A stretch of 64,000 nt of DNA from NCBI RefSeq assembly GCF_029867415.1, contig NW_026705481.1, positions 310,001 to 374,000 on the forward strand. The letters are read 5' to 3'. This document shows, piece after piece, positions 11,283 to 23,683 of the stretch (the stretch's first letter is position 1; the number at the start of each line of letters is the position of its first letter). The notes beneath the pieces are model-generated. The model was not told the DNA's origin. It ran no database searches and saw nothing but the letters and a program-made list of their open reading frames with translations. The position numbers and the translations under genes were made by a program. This DNA comes from Vicia villosa. Lineage: Eukaryota; Streptophyta; Magnoliopsida; Fabales; Fabaceae.

Positions 11283-12673
11283 GGGTCTCGAGTACAGAAT
11301 GGATCATAGCTACTATATAAGGAGATGATAATCACAGAAAAGACGGACATAATTAACGAAATAGACTATTGAGATTTTATTTCTCTTTGTATTATTATTG
11401 CATCGTTATTTATGAAGTCATCATCTCAACCATAGAAATACAGATAATCATTCTACTTATAAGAGACAACGTCTTTCATTGTTAAAATTTGAAACATTTT
11501 TCCAGTGCAAACCCACAGGAGAGCACTTATGAAAGTTGTATATGTTAAATTTTTTCCTTGAATGTTTCACAAAGTTGATATTTCTCAATTAGCTTATTTA
11601 AATTTTATGTTTATTGCATGGTCGTGTAATGAGACTTACTTCGATTAATTTTTTAAGATTTTTGTTTTATTTAAAATATCAAATAAAAGTTTTTATTTAG
11701 CGTAAATAATCACATTGGATGTGTACTAGAATTAAATGTAGGTATTTCTTTCGGCCGAAATTTGAATTTTAGTTCCCCATTGCAAGAACCTAACCCCTTA
11801 GTGATACCACTTAAACAACAGTTAGTTTCTTGCAATCAACTACAAATAGTGATACAACTTTGAGTTTTATTTTAGCGAAACTAAGGCAATCAACTTAATT
11901 TTAGTTTTAAATAAATTATATTGACAATATCTCAATGCACCCCATAATACTTTTAGTTAGTTGGCGAAATTTCATTTTTGTCCCTCCGTTTTCGGAGGTG
12001 TATTGAATTGTTTCGTATGTGTATCTACGGAACCGTTTAAACAACGTTAAATAAAAAGAGTGTTTCCTGAAATACACTTTCGAAATTAGGAAGTATTTTT
12101 AAAAATATACATGGTGCGTGGGAAATTTCATGGGTGAAATGAGAGATTGTCATTTTGAATGTTAATTTGGTTATCTATCTTTAAAAATATTTATAAATCT
12201 GTAAATATGATCCTCGAATGATAAATAGTAAAAGTAATATTTTACAACTTGGAAGCATAATTTAACACTTATTGATGATAACAAGTTTTTACAATCTTAG
12301 ATAAATATCAATTGTGATGGACCATATATGACTGAACAATGTAAATTACTTGTTTGATTGTAAAATAAGACTTTTTGTAATAGTATCTATAAGTAGCTTT
12401 TTTGGGTGTACAAGTACACATTATCATCTTTTACATTTACAAACTATCAATTGATGAATAACACTACATGATTTTGAAATGTTTAAATTATCATAAATAC
12501 TTTTGGAGACCATGATGTGAATGAAATTATAAAGATTCTTTTTTTTATATACTTTAAACAAAAGCTAGTGAGATGATATGGAAATTTGATGCTTGAAGAT
12601 AACCATGTTTTGATTTGCATGTGAATTCTTTTATGATAATAATTAAACAATGAAGGAAATGACTAACAACCAA
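11283..12673. other. Intergenic DNA
   Basis: AT-rich. A TATATAAGGAG box near 11314 followed by a C/T-rich leader resembles an LTR promoter region, but no LTR ends were found. Nothing else recognised before the tRNA gene. Confidence 0.4.
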
Positions 12674-12746
12674 GCGCCTGTAGCTCAGTGGATAGAGCGT
12701 TGCTTTCCTAAGCAGAAGGTCGTAGGTTCGACCCCTATCTGGCGCG
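12674..12746 (+). tRNA. tRNA-Arg (anticodon CCU)
   Basis: The cloverleaf can be read directly: a GCGCCTG acceptor arm pairing with CTGGCGC plus discriminator G, D arm GCTC/GAGC, anticodon loop TTCCTAA, T arm with GGTTCGACCCC (box B) and box A TAGCTCAGTGG. Box A, box B and a T tract at 12752-12757 (Pol III terminator) suggest a live gene. The anticodon stem is imperfect in the standard register (TTGCT against GCAGA has two mismatches), and the acceptor stem has one U-U pair. The anticodon assignment follows loop position 34-36. Confidence 0.85.
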
Positions 12747-12829
12747 ATAACTTTTTTCTTCCCCCATATTTATGGCATTCTTAGGCAACCACACACATTG
12801 TAGTAACTGAAAATTCAAACTCATAAAGT

Positions 12830-12931
12830 TCAATCAACACAAAAATCACCTATCTTATCCTAAACTTCAAAATACAAACATCAATCAACACAAAAATCAC
12901 CTATCTTATCCTAAACTTCAAAATACAAACA
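12830..12931. repeat. 51-bp tandem duplication
   Basis: Two near-identical adjacent copies of a 51-bp unit beginning TCAATCAACACAAAAATCAC. It lies between the tRNA and the 3' end of the laccase gene. It has no recognisable coding or element structure. Confidence 0.85.
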
Positions 12932-13069
12932 ACCCAAATTGCATTGCTTTGTGCAACAATTTTTTTTTATTGCTTTCTACTACAAATACAAATTAAACAA
13001 TTTAATATCTCCCAAACATGCTCTGAAATCATCTATCTATTGCATATAGTTTCTTCTGCATCAGAAACC

Positions 13070-15747
13070 CTAGCACTTTGGAAGATCTTTTGGTGGTGGA
13101 AGTATAGACTCATTGAAACCTCTCCCATTGTCTACTATAAATGCCATCTTAAGTCCCCATGTTGTATGCACTTCTAAATGGCAATGCAGAAACCAAACAC
13201 CTTCACAATTCACACACAACACATGGTCAAAAAGTAAACAAAAATTTAATAGTTAGAAAGGACTCTAAAAACGGTTCGTGATCGCCAAAATGGTCATGAC
13301 AAAACGGTTTTGACATATGCAGATATCAATATCGTTATCACTGTTTTTATATTAAATAACAAATTATGGTTAATTCACACCAGACGATCGCAATCAACAT
13401 CACTACAACTGAAATCGTGAACGCGACGGTTTCCTAAAACCTAATAAAAGAAAAAAATGATTATTTTGTTACCTGGATTATCTGCTCTGAATCTGATTGC
13501 AACCCAACCATTATTTGGCACTGACAATGTGTTTCTTTCAACTGGATCAACAAGATTAAACCCTAGAGGATCCTTATCAGGGTCAAAATTTCCTAAACCT
13601 TGTCCAACAACAAAGAAATTATAGCCATGCAAATGAAACGGATGATTTTCCGGTGCCATCATTGCAGTGCCTTGAAGAACAACTTCAACACTTGAATTGA
13701 AATTCAGTCTGTAAACTCTTGTACCGTTCTCGGTATGAAGATTATCAGGTTGATTTGTTCCGGTGTAATCGAAAACCATAGGCGGATTCGCAGGAAAATC
13801 GTCTGTGAAAACTCCTTTGATATTGTAGTAATGTGCTTGAAGAAGTGATATAGTAGGCATGAGAAATGTAATGTTGTTAATAGCAGATACAAGCTTGTTG
13901 CCATTGGTGCATTTATCACATGGGTTAAGCCCAACTGTTATAGCAAATAGAAGGGAGTGATCAATGGTTGATGAAACTTTTGTAGGGTAGGTGTTTGAGT
14001 TAATGCTTCTGAGAGAATCTGTGAAGGTTTTTGTTATTGGAGTTGCATTAAGGGGAGGAATGTTTGTTAAGATTGTTTTGGTATAAGGCGGTGTTCCTTT
14101 GTAGTGAAGTGTAGCAGTTGAAGAAAGATTGTCAAAGCCGATTGGTGCGTCCATGAAAGGAGTTGTTGCTATTAAGTATTTGCCGAAAAGTTTGTTAGCG
14201 GTTAGAAGAACGTTTGTGGTTTGACCTGGACTTAGAAATATTGTGTCTGTTTCGAAAGGTTTGAGATATGATGCATCTGCTTCAACAACTGTTAGTTTAT
14301 GGTCTGCGATTTTGAAGAATAGTTCGTCGTTCAAAGCTGCGTTTATGATGCGTAGGAGATAGGTCTTGCCGCTTTCAACGTGTAGAGTGTAACCTGCAAA
14401 AGTCGATAAAGGTCAATATTTCGAGAACGGTCTCAACAAGGTCTGTGACAGCAATTTGAGCGTTTGACTCTAATTCTGTGCAATATCAAGGATCACAATA
14501 AATACCCTGGGAAATGCAACCGGGAGCCGGTCCTGGATAACCGTTGATGGTATGAGCATCTGAAATATTTGGTGGCAGACCAGAATTTGTGGCCTGATTA
14601 ACCACTGCTTCAACATCTGATTTCCACCATTCACCTATAACTCATACAAATCAAGGTTAACAAAAGGAACATAGTGCACAACTTCTAATTGCTAAAGTTT
14701 ATGAAATAATTGCTACTTTGCAAATTGCTAAAACTTACCTAGAATGATTATCTTTTCTTTGTCAGGTTTAGGAAATGGATAAGGAATGCCTCTTTTAGGC
14801 AAAATGACAATAGCACCATGCACTGTGGCCCTTAGCCAAGTGATATGTGCATGCCATAGAAGTGTGCCTCTTTGACCTGTGAGGGTAAAGTTGTAGACAA
14901 AGCTTTGTCCTGTCTTAATAGGGCATTGTGTGACATATGCTGGCCCATCAGACCAACAAGTCCAAAGCTGTTTGATTCCATGCCTGTGATTACATCCAAG
15001 AATGATTAATCAAATGAAAATCTATGAGTGAAGACACAACACTAACGGTGACCAAACGCGTGTCTGACACCTGACACACCTTCAATCAGAAGTGTCAGTA
15101 CTACATAGGTCAAAATACTTCACTGTCAATTATTTTGTCAGTTAAAAGAAGAAAATCTCACCAATGGATTGTAACTTCATGTTTAACATGGTTAGTGACC
15201 TTTACTATTAGAGTGTCATCCTCTCTTGCATACAAAGTTGGCCCTGGGAATTTTCCATTTACCGTGACAAAAGATTTTGTTGAACAAAGCTTTGTTTCAT
15301 TCTTCAATACCACCTGTATGCATTCAGCAGCATGAAATGTTTTGTTTTCCCATATTTTGATAAAAACACGGTATTATGATAACGAGTTCTTTGAAAAAAC
15401 TTGTTTAGAGTTTATTCAGCCTTATCTACTCACATAAGAATTTAGGAGTGGTAATAGGCTACGTTAAGGTTTGCAATGTCGTTCGAAAACGTTAAGCCTG
15501 ACTCTGACTTATTACATCATAGACCCATTTTTAATGTCTACCCTATCCTTTTTGTCAGTAGCATATGAACTGTTATTTTGATAATGTTTTAATGCCAACC
15601 TTTACTGTCATATTTCGATTTAAATGAGCCTGCAAAGTTGAGAATAAGAAGTGTACTTACACTAAAATTGTAATGACGCACCGAGGATTGAACAAAGTGT
15701 GGAAATGAAAGAGCTATCATAAAAATCGCTAGAAAGTGTGGCTCCAT
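13070..15747 (-). CDS. Laccase (multicopper oxidase), secreted
   Basis: Six exons: 15747-15661, 15313-15162, 14983-14739, 14634-14506, 14393-13473 and 13200-13070, sum 1665 nt, 554 residues. Exons 2-4 are 152, 245 and 129 nt, the sizes typical of plant laccases. All junctions are GT-AG. The protein has an N-terminal signal peptide (about 20 residues, starting [14 protein letters not shown]) and three cupredoxin domains. Copper ligands are intact: HWHG (H79, H81), WHAH (H124, H126), HPFHLHG (H455, H458, H460) and HCHLEVH (H517, C518, H519, H523), with Leu528 in the axial position of the T1 site. Laccases oxidise phenolics such as monolignols or flavonoids in the cell wall. The physiological substrate is not predictable here. 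The gene looks intact. Confidence 0.95.
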
Positions 15748-16654
15748 TCTATTCAAGTTATTAATCTCCTCTTGTTTGAATAATAATTATGCAAGACCAA
15801 GCATATTAACATTATATAATGGAATAATTTGTGATGCTGTGTCGTTTTACGTATGGTAGGTGACTACTAAAAAATGCTAGCTATGCACATTTTGAAAAAC
15901 TATACCAAGGTTTCTTGCATGCTACACAATGTTGTCCTTATCTGCCGTGTTCAATGTAAACCAGTGCTAATATTTTCATTTTCAGTGAATGGAAAAATAC
16001 AGCTCAGCTAACAAATACTTGTTTTTCTCATTATCAATAGCATTTTTCTTGACTATATCTTTCTGTATGTGTAAATTTGAAGTGTTATTCTTCAAATATA
16101 CACTGCTAGGAGATTGATTTACCTGTCAAATCATGTTTTAATAAAGATTCTGTACCATCAAATGGCACCAAAATGATTCAAATGTCTTATCTTTTTCAAT
16201 TTGAATTTTCTAATTTGCTGCCTTTTTACTTCACTAAACTCACCTTATTAGGCCAAAATCAAAACTCACATTTTTCGCATTGTAAAAACATATTATATCT
16301 TTCCAATAAAATTAGTAGCTTAAAATTGAAGAGGTTGAATTGTTAACACTGCTAAAGAAGTTAATTAAGTCATAATTTTGTAATGGAGGCGGGGTTAACG
16401 TCTCTAACTGTTTTCTTGTATTGAATTAAATTATGAATCAAAACAATATGGTTGAAAATGATGTAACATCTTTCTTCTTTTTAATGTTAACAACAAAACT
16501 CATTACATAGCCATTTGTGCACAGATATGGTAGAAAGAAAGAAAAAAACAGAAAAATTAATGGTGAAACAAGATGTAATAATATAACAGAGAGTCAACTT
16601 TACATATATACATGAATTGCAAAGAAGCTTGAGGTTTGAATAAAATGATGTTAA
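15748..16654. other. Laccase promoter side and intergenic DNA
   Basis: About 0.9 kb between the laccase start and the 3' end of the LFS-like gene; both genes are on the minus strand. The part next to 15747 should hold the laccase promoter, with an AT-rich TATATAATGG-like box at about 15815. The part next to 16655 should hold the 3' UTR of the next gene. No further gene seen. Confidence 0.45.
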
Positions 16655-17248
16655 CTATGATGGTAGAACATTTCTTGATGCAGCTTCTACAGCACCTTCA
16701 ATTTTATTAATGCAAGATTTATAGAGAAATCCTAGATAATCCACTAAATTATTCTCAGATACATCTTCTAGAGGATTAATCTCGAACGACCATTGAATAA
16801 GAGTTGATTCATCTCCATAATCAACTAGTTTTAGTGTGTTTACAGATCCATCCAAACCAACATTACTTGCTTCCATTCTATAAACATAGCTATGTGATGA
16901 AGAGTCCTTTGACACCAACCTCTCTTTGATCCATGACCTTTCTCCATCTTGTTGAGGAAACATGAAACCGGAAACTAACCTAACATAGCCTGGTTCGTCT
17001 TCATCTCCAGCTAAGGTAGTGCATCTTTCCACCATTGGCATCCATTGTGGAAGGTTCTTAGTTTGAGAAACTATGGTCCAAACTTTGTCAATTGGTGCAC
17101 AAATTATGCCACTAATTGAACCATGCCATTTTCCATTTCCTATTTTAATAGCCTGCGAGATATGAATTAATGTTAAAGTACTATCATATATAAGTGTATA
17201 ACAGAATGTACTAATAATGAATCATATCAGAACATATTTACATACCAT
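16655..17248 (-). CDS. Bet v 1/LFS-like SRPBCC-fold protein
   Basis: The coding part of the main exon runs 17152-16655 (166 codons with stop). Its text (IGNGKWHGSIS--ICAPIDKVW, LPQWMPMVERC, then GYVRLVSG and WIKERLVSKD) matches the polyketide-cyclase/lachrymatory-factor-synthase-like group of the Bet v 1 superfamily. The best start is an ATG at 17248-17246 that is itself the last codon of exon 1 and is followed by a GTATGT donor. The 93 bp intron ends in CAG at 17153, giving a 166-residue protein starting MAIKIGNGKW. That length suits the family. These are small cytosolic hydrophobic-ligand binding proteins; the ligand is unknown. The start exon is inferred. An upstream Ogre-like solo LTR begins 78 bp from the ATG. 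Confidence 0.8.
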
Positions 17249-17326
17249 GTTTATGTTTTGATTATAGTAATTGGGGCCTAATATAGCTTTTTACAATAAA
17301 ATCCTTATTCTTATAATATATGAATG

Positions 17327-20300
17327 TGTCGCACGCTCGCGAAAAATGAAAAGAGTCGCCACCAATATATTTATCCCATAAGGGAAAGGAATATCAGAAA
17401 ACCTAACAAAGGAAGGAACAGGGTCTTGCGACCAGAGAATCAAGGTACGGGAGTCGGTTACGCAAGGGGAAGGTATTAGCACCCCTCGCGCCCATCGTAC
17501 TCGATGGTATCCACCTATGTTTGTTTCTATCTAAAGGGTGTGTACTATGTCTATGTCTAAATGCGAAATGAATGCAAAATGTAGGGAAAAGAAAGAATTG
17601 TACTCGCACGGGCCCTACCCCGCTGCCTACGTATCCTTTTCAGGAATCAGAGTTACCGTAGCTCGGCTAAAGATTTTCTGTTTGTTTTGTGTTTTTTAGT
17701 TGGGCGGCGCTAACGCTCGCGCTCTTGCATAAGGGATCGCCTAGGATGCAATAGAGCGGAGATAACATGCCCTTAGAAAGAAGAAAAAGAGAGATTGGTT
17801 TGTGTCTTTTAGGGTAATTCCATGGTGACAAGAACCTACTACAAGGCTTCGCACCACTTCCTTACTTTGTTTTAAATCTAAACATTTATTAGGTTTTTTG
17901 AAGTGTTTTTGGTTGGTGTTTTTTATGGGGATTTTAACTTTGTGACTTAGATCATACCAAAAAGAGTTTTGTTTTGCCTATTTAGAGAACGCACATCGAG
18001 GCCTACGCCACAATCGTTTCTCTAAATGGCGGTTAAGAAATACATCGAGGCCTCACACCTCAATCATTTCTTCTCCGCTAGGTAAAAGAGATACAAAAAG
18101 GAGTTCTTTTGTGAATATTTAGAGAATGCACATCGAGGCCTACGCCACAATCGTTTCTCTAAATAACGGTTAAGAAATACACCGAGGCTTCACACCTCAA
18201 TCATTTCTTCTCCGCTAGGTAGGAAAGAACATACATCGAGGCCTACGCCTCAATCATTTCTTTTCTACCATGAAATAAAGCAACGGTATGATCTTCATCG
18301 ATTTTTATTAAGTATTTTAAGATTGAAAAGAAAAGAATGAAAGAAGGGAACTATCCCTAAATTCTAGTCTAAGTTGTTCTAATTCCTATTTATGTACAAA
18401 AGGAATCTAAACTAGGCCAAAAATATGGCCAAAGTCAAGTAACAAAGTCACACAAAAAGTCATATAGAAATCAACATATAAATGGTACAAAAGCAATTCA
18501 AACATAAATGCAAAATTGACCTAAAAAATACCACTATTTTATGAGTCTTTGTGAAAGAACTTAAATGTCAAAAATAACCTAAAAGTGACTTAAAAATCTA
18601 ACAAGTTTTATTGATTTTATGCGTCAACAATTACCTAAAATCTAATCAAAAGGATGGTTTTTATTACAATTATTACCTAAAAATCTAACCAAAATGTATG
18701 AGTATTGTGTTTTTATTACTAAGAAAAAATAATAAGAGAGAACCGTGTTGAAGATCTAAATTCTAATATGAAAATAAAATGGAGTCAGGGGGTGAAGAAT
18801 GGCAAATGAGGCCCAATGTTTATTGTGTGATTTCTTGTATGCCAAAAGGAGTGTGAACGGGCCAAAGGGGGGTGTGAGTAAGAATTTTCATTCATGGCCC
18901 AAGGTTAGATTGATCCGGATTCATCATATTGCTTTCAAGTAAAAGGAATTAGAAATAAAACTGAAAATAGTTAAAGGAAAGGGGATTTAGGGTTCAGTAG
19001 TGACTATCCCGATCCCTTCCTCATACCTCCTTCTCCCTTAACCTCGCGACGGCGGCCATTAATCCTCCGATCGACCCTCTCGCCGCCGTGATAACCCTAC
19101 CACCCCAAACTTATGCTCACCTCTTCCATCTCGCAACTCAGCGATTAGCTTAAATCCCAAATTACCACATCTAATCCACAACGTTCTAAAATCATTCAAA
19201 ATCAAAACTAAATGAAGAGAAACCTGGAATTTCAGCGAGAGAAGGATCAAATGAATTCCGGAGGAGCTTCCAATCGTAGTTGGCGCAAGATGGAAATCGA
19301 AGTTCTCACGGAGTAGAAACCTTCAATCGGAGTCGACGCGGAGACGAAGGAGCCGCTGATGATTCAGGTAAAATCCTCTTCTTCCTCCTTCGGATTCCTC
19401 TATCTCTTCTTCTTCTACCTTCTATTTCTTTTGCTTTTTTTGATTCTTTATGAACTTCTGATTGAGAATTCGTGAGAGGGCGAATTGTTGTCGCTGATGA
19501 GTTGTTGAGTACAGAGATAAATTCGATGAAGGTGAGGAGTGAGGTCTAGCTCTGTTGTAGCAAAGCTTCAGAGGTTGAAGCTCTGCTCAACAATGGAGGT
19601 GAGCGTTTTGTGAGTGTGAGGGAAATGAAGGTGATGGTGAAGGTCGAGAGAGAATTTGAGAGAGAGTGATGTCGTGGATGAAAGGTGATGAAGTGGTGGA
19701 GAATGTTATGGTGTGTGAAAATGGCCTGTAAGAATGAATGGTTCAGAGAGACTATATAGGTGGCAGAGGGAGAATCTGAGCCATTGGATTGAATGAGGTT
19801 GGTTATGAATTGAAGGGCGGTGATTGAAGCTGAGCTGGCAATGCGGTTATTGTTAGTTGATTCTGTTTTTTCTGTTATGCAGGTTGTAGAAGTTAGTTAG
19901 CATTCTGTTAGGTAGTTTGGACTGTTATAGAAATTGGTTAGGAGCTGTTTTCTGTTATTGGTTATAGTCAGTTAAAAGTTGCTACAGGTGGTTAGAAAAG
20001 TCGGTTTAGATTCTGTTAGGTTAGTTGGAGATTGAGAATGAGGATTAAGAGTGATTTGAGGGAGAGGAAGTTAGTTAAATTCTGTTTTTGGTTGTTATAA
20101 CTGTTAGAGGTAGTTATGTGGTTAGGATATTTGATTGTTGGTAACTGTTAGTGGAAAAGTTAGTTATGAGATTGTTTAGAGTTTGGACAGTTAGGAAACC
20201 TGGGAACTTGAGTGAAAACTGAAGGTTAGTTGGATAGGTTTGATGTTTAATGTGTGCCTTGCATTTTGAGCCAATCGATCTGTTTCGGTCTGACTTGGGA

Positions 20301-22186
20301 TGCATCTACATGATGTGAATTGCTTTTATATATTTTCTGTACCACTGTTTCTTGAATTTTTCTTTGGATGGATGTGTATATGAAACTGTTATGAATTGTA
20401 TTTGTATTTTTGAAATAAAACAAAGCTCAGATACATTTGTCAGCCTAGGAACTGGTTGTTGGGATTTCTGTTATCAGTTACTGATAGTGGGGACCATTGA
20501 AATGGATCTTTTAGGTTTTGAGGAATAGGATGAGATGGAAATTGATTATGGGTGAGATCATTTATGAATTATGGTTTAGTGTCTGTTATGTGAGGTATAG
20601 GGCTGAATGTATCTATTTGTGTGTATGCAAAACTGAGTGCAAAACTGGTTGAGTTTATTAATGGAATGTGCAGGTCTGATGAGTATTTCTAGAAGTCAAT
20701 CACTACTCTGTTTTTTCTGTTATAGGTTTGGAAGGTGGGAAATTGTTAGGGATTGGACAGTGTTGATAATTTTCTTGAATCAGTATTTGCCTTTTCTGTT
20801 AGTATTTTTTGGCTTGAGTTAATATGAATGTGTGTTGGTTGTGAACTTTGATGCAGGGCTGATTTGATGGTGTTAATGATGGCGGATTCTCGATCTTGGA
20901 TGTGCTGCGATATCTTGAGTAAGTGAAAGATTTGGTTCATGCGAGCTTCCACGAGATGAACGAAAGTTGCCTCTGATTGGAATGCAGTACAGGTATTGGC
21001 AACCGTCTTCTTTTCGGATTTTCTGTTAAGCTATGGTTAGCATTGGTAGAAATTGAAGTAAAACTGTTGGTGAATTGTTATTAGGAGCTAGATGTCGGTT
21101 ATGTTAAGCTTGATGTTCAACCCCCTTTTTGGATAGTCTTGGTGCTGATTTTGAATTAAATAGGGCTGCAATGATTAGGAAGATGGCTTGGATTACTCGA
21201 GTTTTTATTGAATGGTATGGTTCATTTTGGCTTGGTGAATTGTATGGATTGTGTCCTTGTTTTTATTGAGTGTATGTGAAATGTGTATGTGATGTGAATT
21301 GGATGTTGCAGGTTGGTATTTGAACATGGTTTGGCCAGGAGCTAAAAGGTGAAGGAATACAAGAAATGGAAGCAGCAGCATGAGGGATGAATTGAAGGAA
21401 TGGGGAGGAATTAGTTTTTTTTGTGTAAATTTGTGAATTTATGGGTTGTAATGTGAGGACATGTACTCGGATACGACTTGTATTTTGGTATGGCATTCTG
21501 TAATAAACAAGGCTTTGAATTGAAATGGCTTGAAATGTAGTGGTTTTATGACTTTGGCTTGTAATATATATTTGAAGTGTGTGGATTTGGATTTGGATGA
21601 GTACTTGAATGATGGTTCTTGTCTTATATTCAAATAAAATTTGAATTTTCCATCATTTGTTATTTTGAGTTTAAATCTCGAACTCGAACCGATCTACCAA
21701 ACCTTCAACAAATTTAATCCATCCTTTTTGTGCACCAATTTGAACGAAGCCGCTTGATTACCTTAATGATCTCCACAATAGCCCATATCCTTCACTGAGA
21801 ATTCCAAGCAGACATTAATTGACCTATACAATTCGCCCCACAAGTGGACACTAACAGAGCCCTGATTTATGAAGATAATGAGATCTTGTCCAATAGCATC
21901 CAACAGAGGAGTAGAAAAACCCAACTTCTTGTATTATAGATAGCAATAGAGAACTGTTACTCAACAAGACCCTTGATCCTACTACCTTGGATGTTTGTTT
22001 TGATGGATGCAATTATAAGGAAGTAAATTCTGATTCTTGATCCTTAATTCAGTGATCCTTGGTCCCGATGCCAATTAGTGATTAATGATGCATGATGTGT
22101 TAAATGACCTAGTGGAGGTATGCAGATGAAATGCGAAGCTAAAGCCAGTTAGAAATTAAAGGGTAGGACAAATTTGGGGTATGACA
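17327..22186 (-). mobile_element. Ogre/Tat-like Ty3-gypsy solo LTR, 4.86 kb
   Basis: The segment is bounded by an exact 5-bp target duplication GAATG (17322-17326 and 22187-22191). On the minus strand it starts TGTCATACCCCAAATTTG and ends GCGTGCGACA, so it has TG-CA ends. No gag or pol lies between the duplications, so this is one LTR left by recombination between the two LTRs of a full element. Length near 5 kb and text such as GAGTCGCCACC, GGTATTAGCACCCCTC and CCTACGTATCC suggest the Ogre group of legume Tat elements; that family name is from memory of such LTRs. No convincing ORF. It lies immediately upstream of the LFS-like gene, in the same transcriptional orientation. Confidence 0.88.
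17984..18265 (-). repeat. Array of five hairpin modules inside the Ogre-like LTR
   Basis: A 137-bp unit (17981-18117, repeated partly from 18118) holds pairs of short inverted repeats. Modules lie at 17984-18023, 18035-18072, 18121-18160, 18172-18209 and 18224-18264. Each begins AGAGAA or AAGAAA, ends with the inverse TTTCT(C/T)T, and encloses a CATCGAGGC...CAATC core. The fifth has an additional perfect inner stem GAGGC/GCCTC. They can form stacked stem-loops on either strand. Confidence 0.7.
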
Positions 22187-22191
22187 GAATG

Positions 22192-23044
22192 CAGCATCTA
22201 TCTTGTACATTAATCGGGATATTCGAGGCAAAAATTTGTCATGATCATTGGATAAAAGACAAAACAAGTTTCTGGTGCTTTCATTTCAAGACTGATAACT
22301 CCAAAGACAGACTTAGATTTTCCCACCATTTTGTAGGTATTAAACATTTACATGCCTTATCAAAAAAAAAAAAAAACATTTACATGTTATTGTTAGGCTT
22401 AAGAATTTGTTTCATAGTGAATTAGCGTATATATTTTGTTGTTGTAGGCATATTCCACTAGATTATATTCTGGTCTCATCTGTTACGACCAAGGTAATTA
22501 AAACTTGACTGAACATTGAACCGGTATAGACTAGAGTCATACTTGTATTGAATAGGTTATATGATTTAGCACTAGTTCTTTATTACAAAGATTAATCACT
22601 TTTATTGCTTCCAATTTTTTTTATGAAAACCAGTTTGAGGAAGGGTTAAAGAATGTTAAAATCTTGTGGTTGATGTAAGAAAAATTATATTAGTGTGGTG
22701 CTTGTTTTAGGCAAAAGAATATTAGAAGAAAACACGTTTTTGTTTTAATGTTGTCAATTTTGTGAAAAGACAGTCCCGACTAAAAGAATTAAGTTTCATG
22801 TTGAAATATTATAAATTAAAGTGGAAAGTGTTAGTTAAAAATAGAAATCTCTACCGCGTTACTAAGAAAATCAAAATTTTGAATGGGTTAGAGTGAGACC
22901 TTCAATTGTGAGGCTCGTCAAATTCAATAGTATTAAATCGGCATTTCTTTTTAAGCTTTTATGATATTTTGTTTTTAAAAAAATTAAAAAAAACTTATGG
23001 TTTGGATATTCTGGTTGCTTGTACTGTGAGTGAGACTCTATACC
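22192..23044. other. Intergenic DNA right of the solo LTR
   Basis: AT-rich sequence with homopolymer A tracts near 22361-22375. Before the LTR insertion it was continuous with the LFS-like promoter at 17321. No exon or element ends recognised. Confidence 0.4.
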
Positions 23045-23518
23045 TAGGAATGTAAATGGATATTCATGGGATGGATAATATGATATCTGCGTCCGCTTCG
23101 TTGGATAATATGATATACATATCTTTTTCATATTTGTTCGGTATCCACTAAACGGATAAACTATGGGTTTTAAGGTATCCTCGAATATTTACAGATATTC
23201 ATGGATAATATTTTTTTTGAAAAAAAAAAGTATTTTTCAACTTCTTTTAAAGACTCAAGAAGTTAATATCACATAGCATCCATACAAATATCTTTTATTT
23301 TAACAATAAAATGTTATCACGTTAATTTCCTTCGTTTTCACATAAACATAATATCAATACATTTCATTTTTAACAAAAAATGAAAGATATTGTGATTGTG
23401 AGTTATGGTGAAAGAGAAGACAACGGATGAGTAAAAAGGAAGGCACTAGTTAGACATGGAAAGTGGTTGGTTGGACGGTGAAATTGTTGAACTGATGTAT
23501 GGAGTACAAAAGAAGCTT

Positions 23519-23634
23519 AAATATAAAATGACCAATATAATTTGTATGAAATGTAAAAGGTTTTTTTTCAAAGAAAATTTCAAAAAAAAAAAAAAAAAGA
23601 AGCTTAAATATAAAATGACCAATATAATTTATAT
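23519..23634. repeat. Local direct duplication with A tract
   Basis: The segment AAATATAAAATGACCAATAT occurs at about 23518 and again at about 23607, separated by a run of A at 23583-23598. It is a local duplication inside the decayed hAT-like element. Confidence 0.6.
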
Positions 23635-23683
23635 GAGAAGACTAGTTTTTTAGAAGATGAAAAAGACAGAGTATAATAAACTA

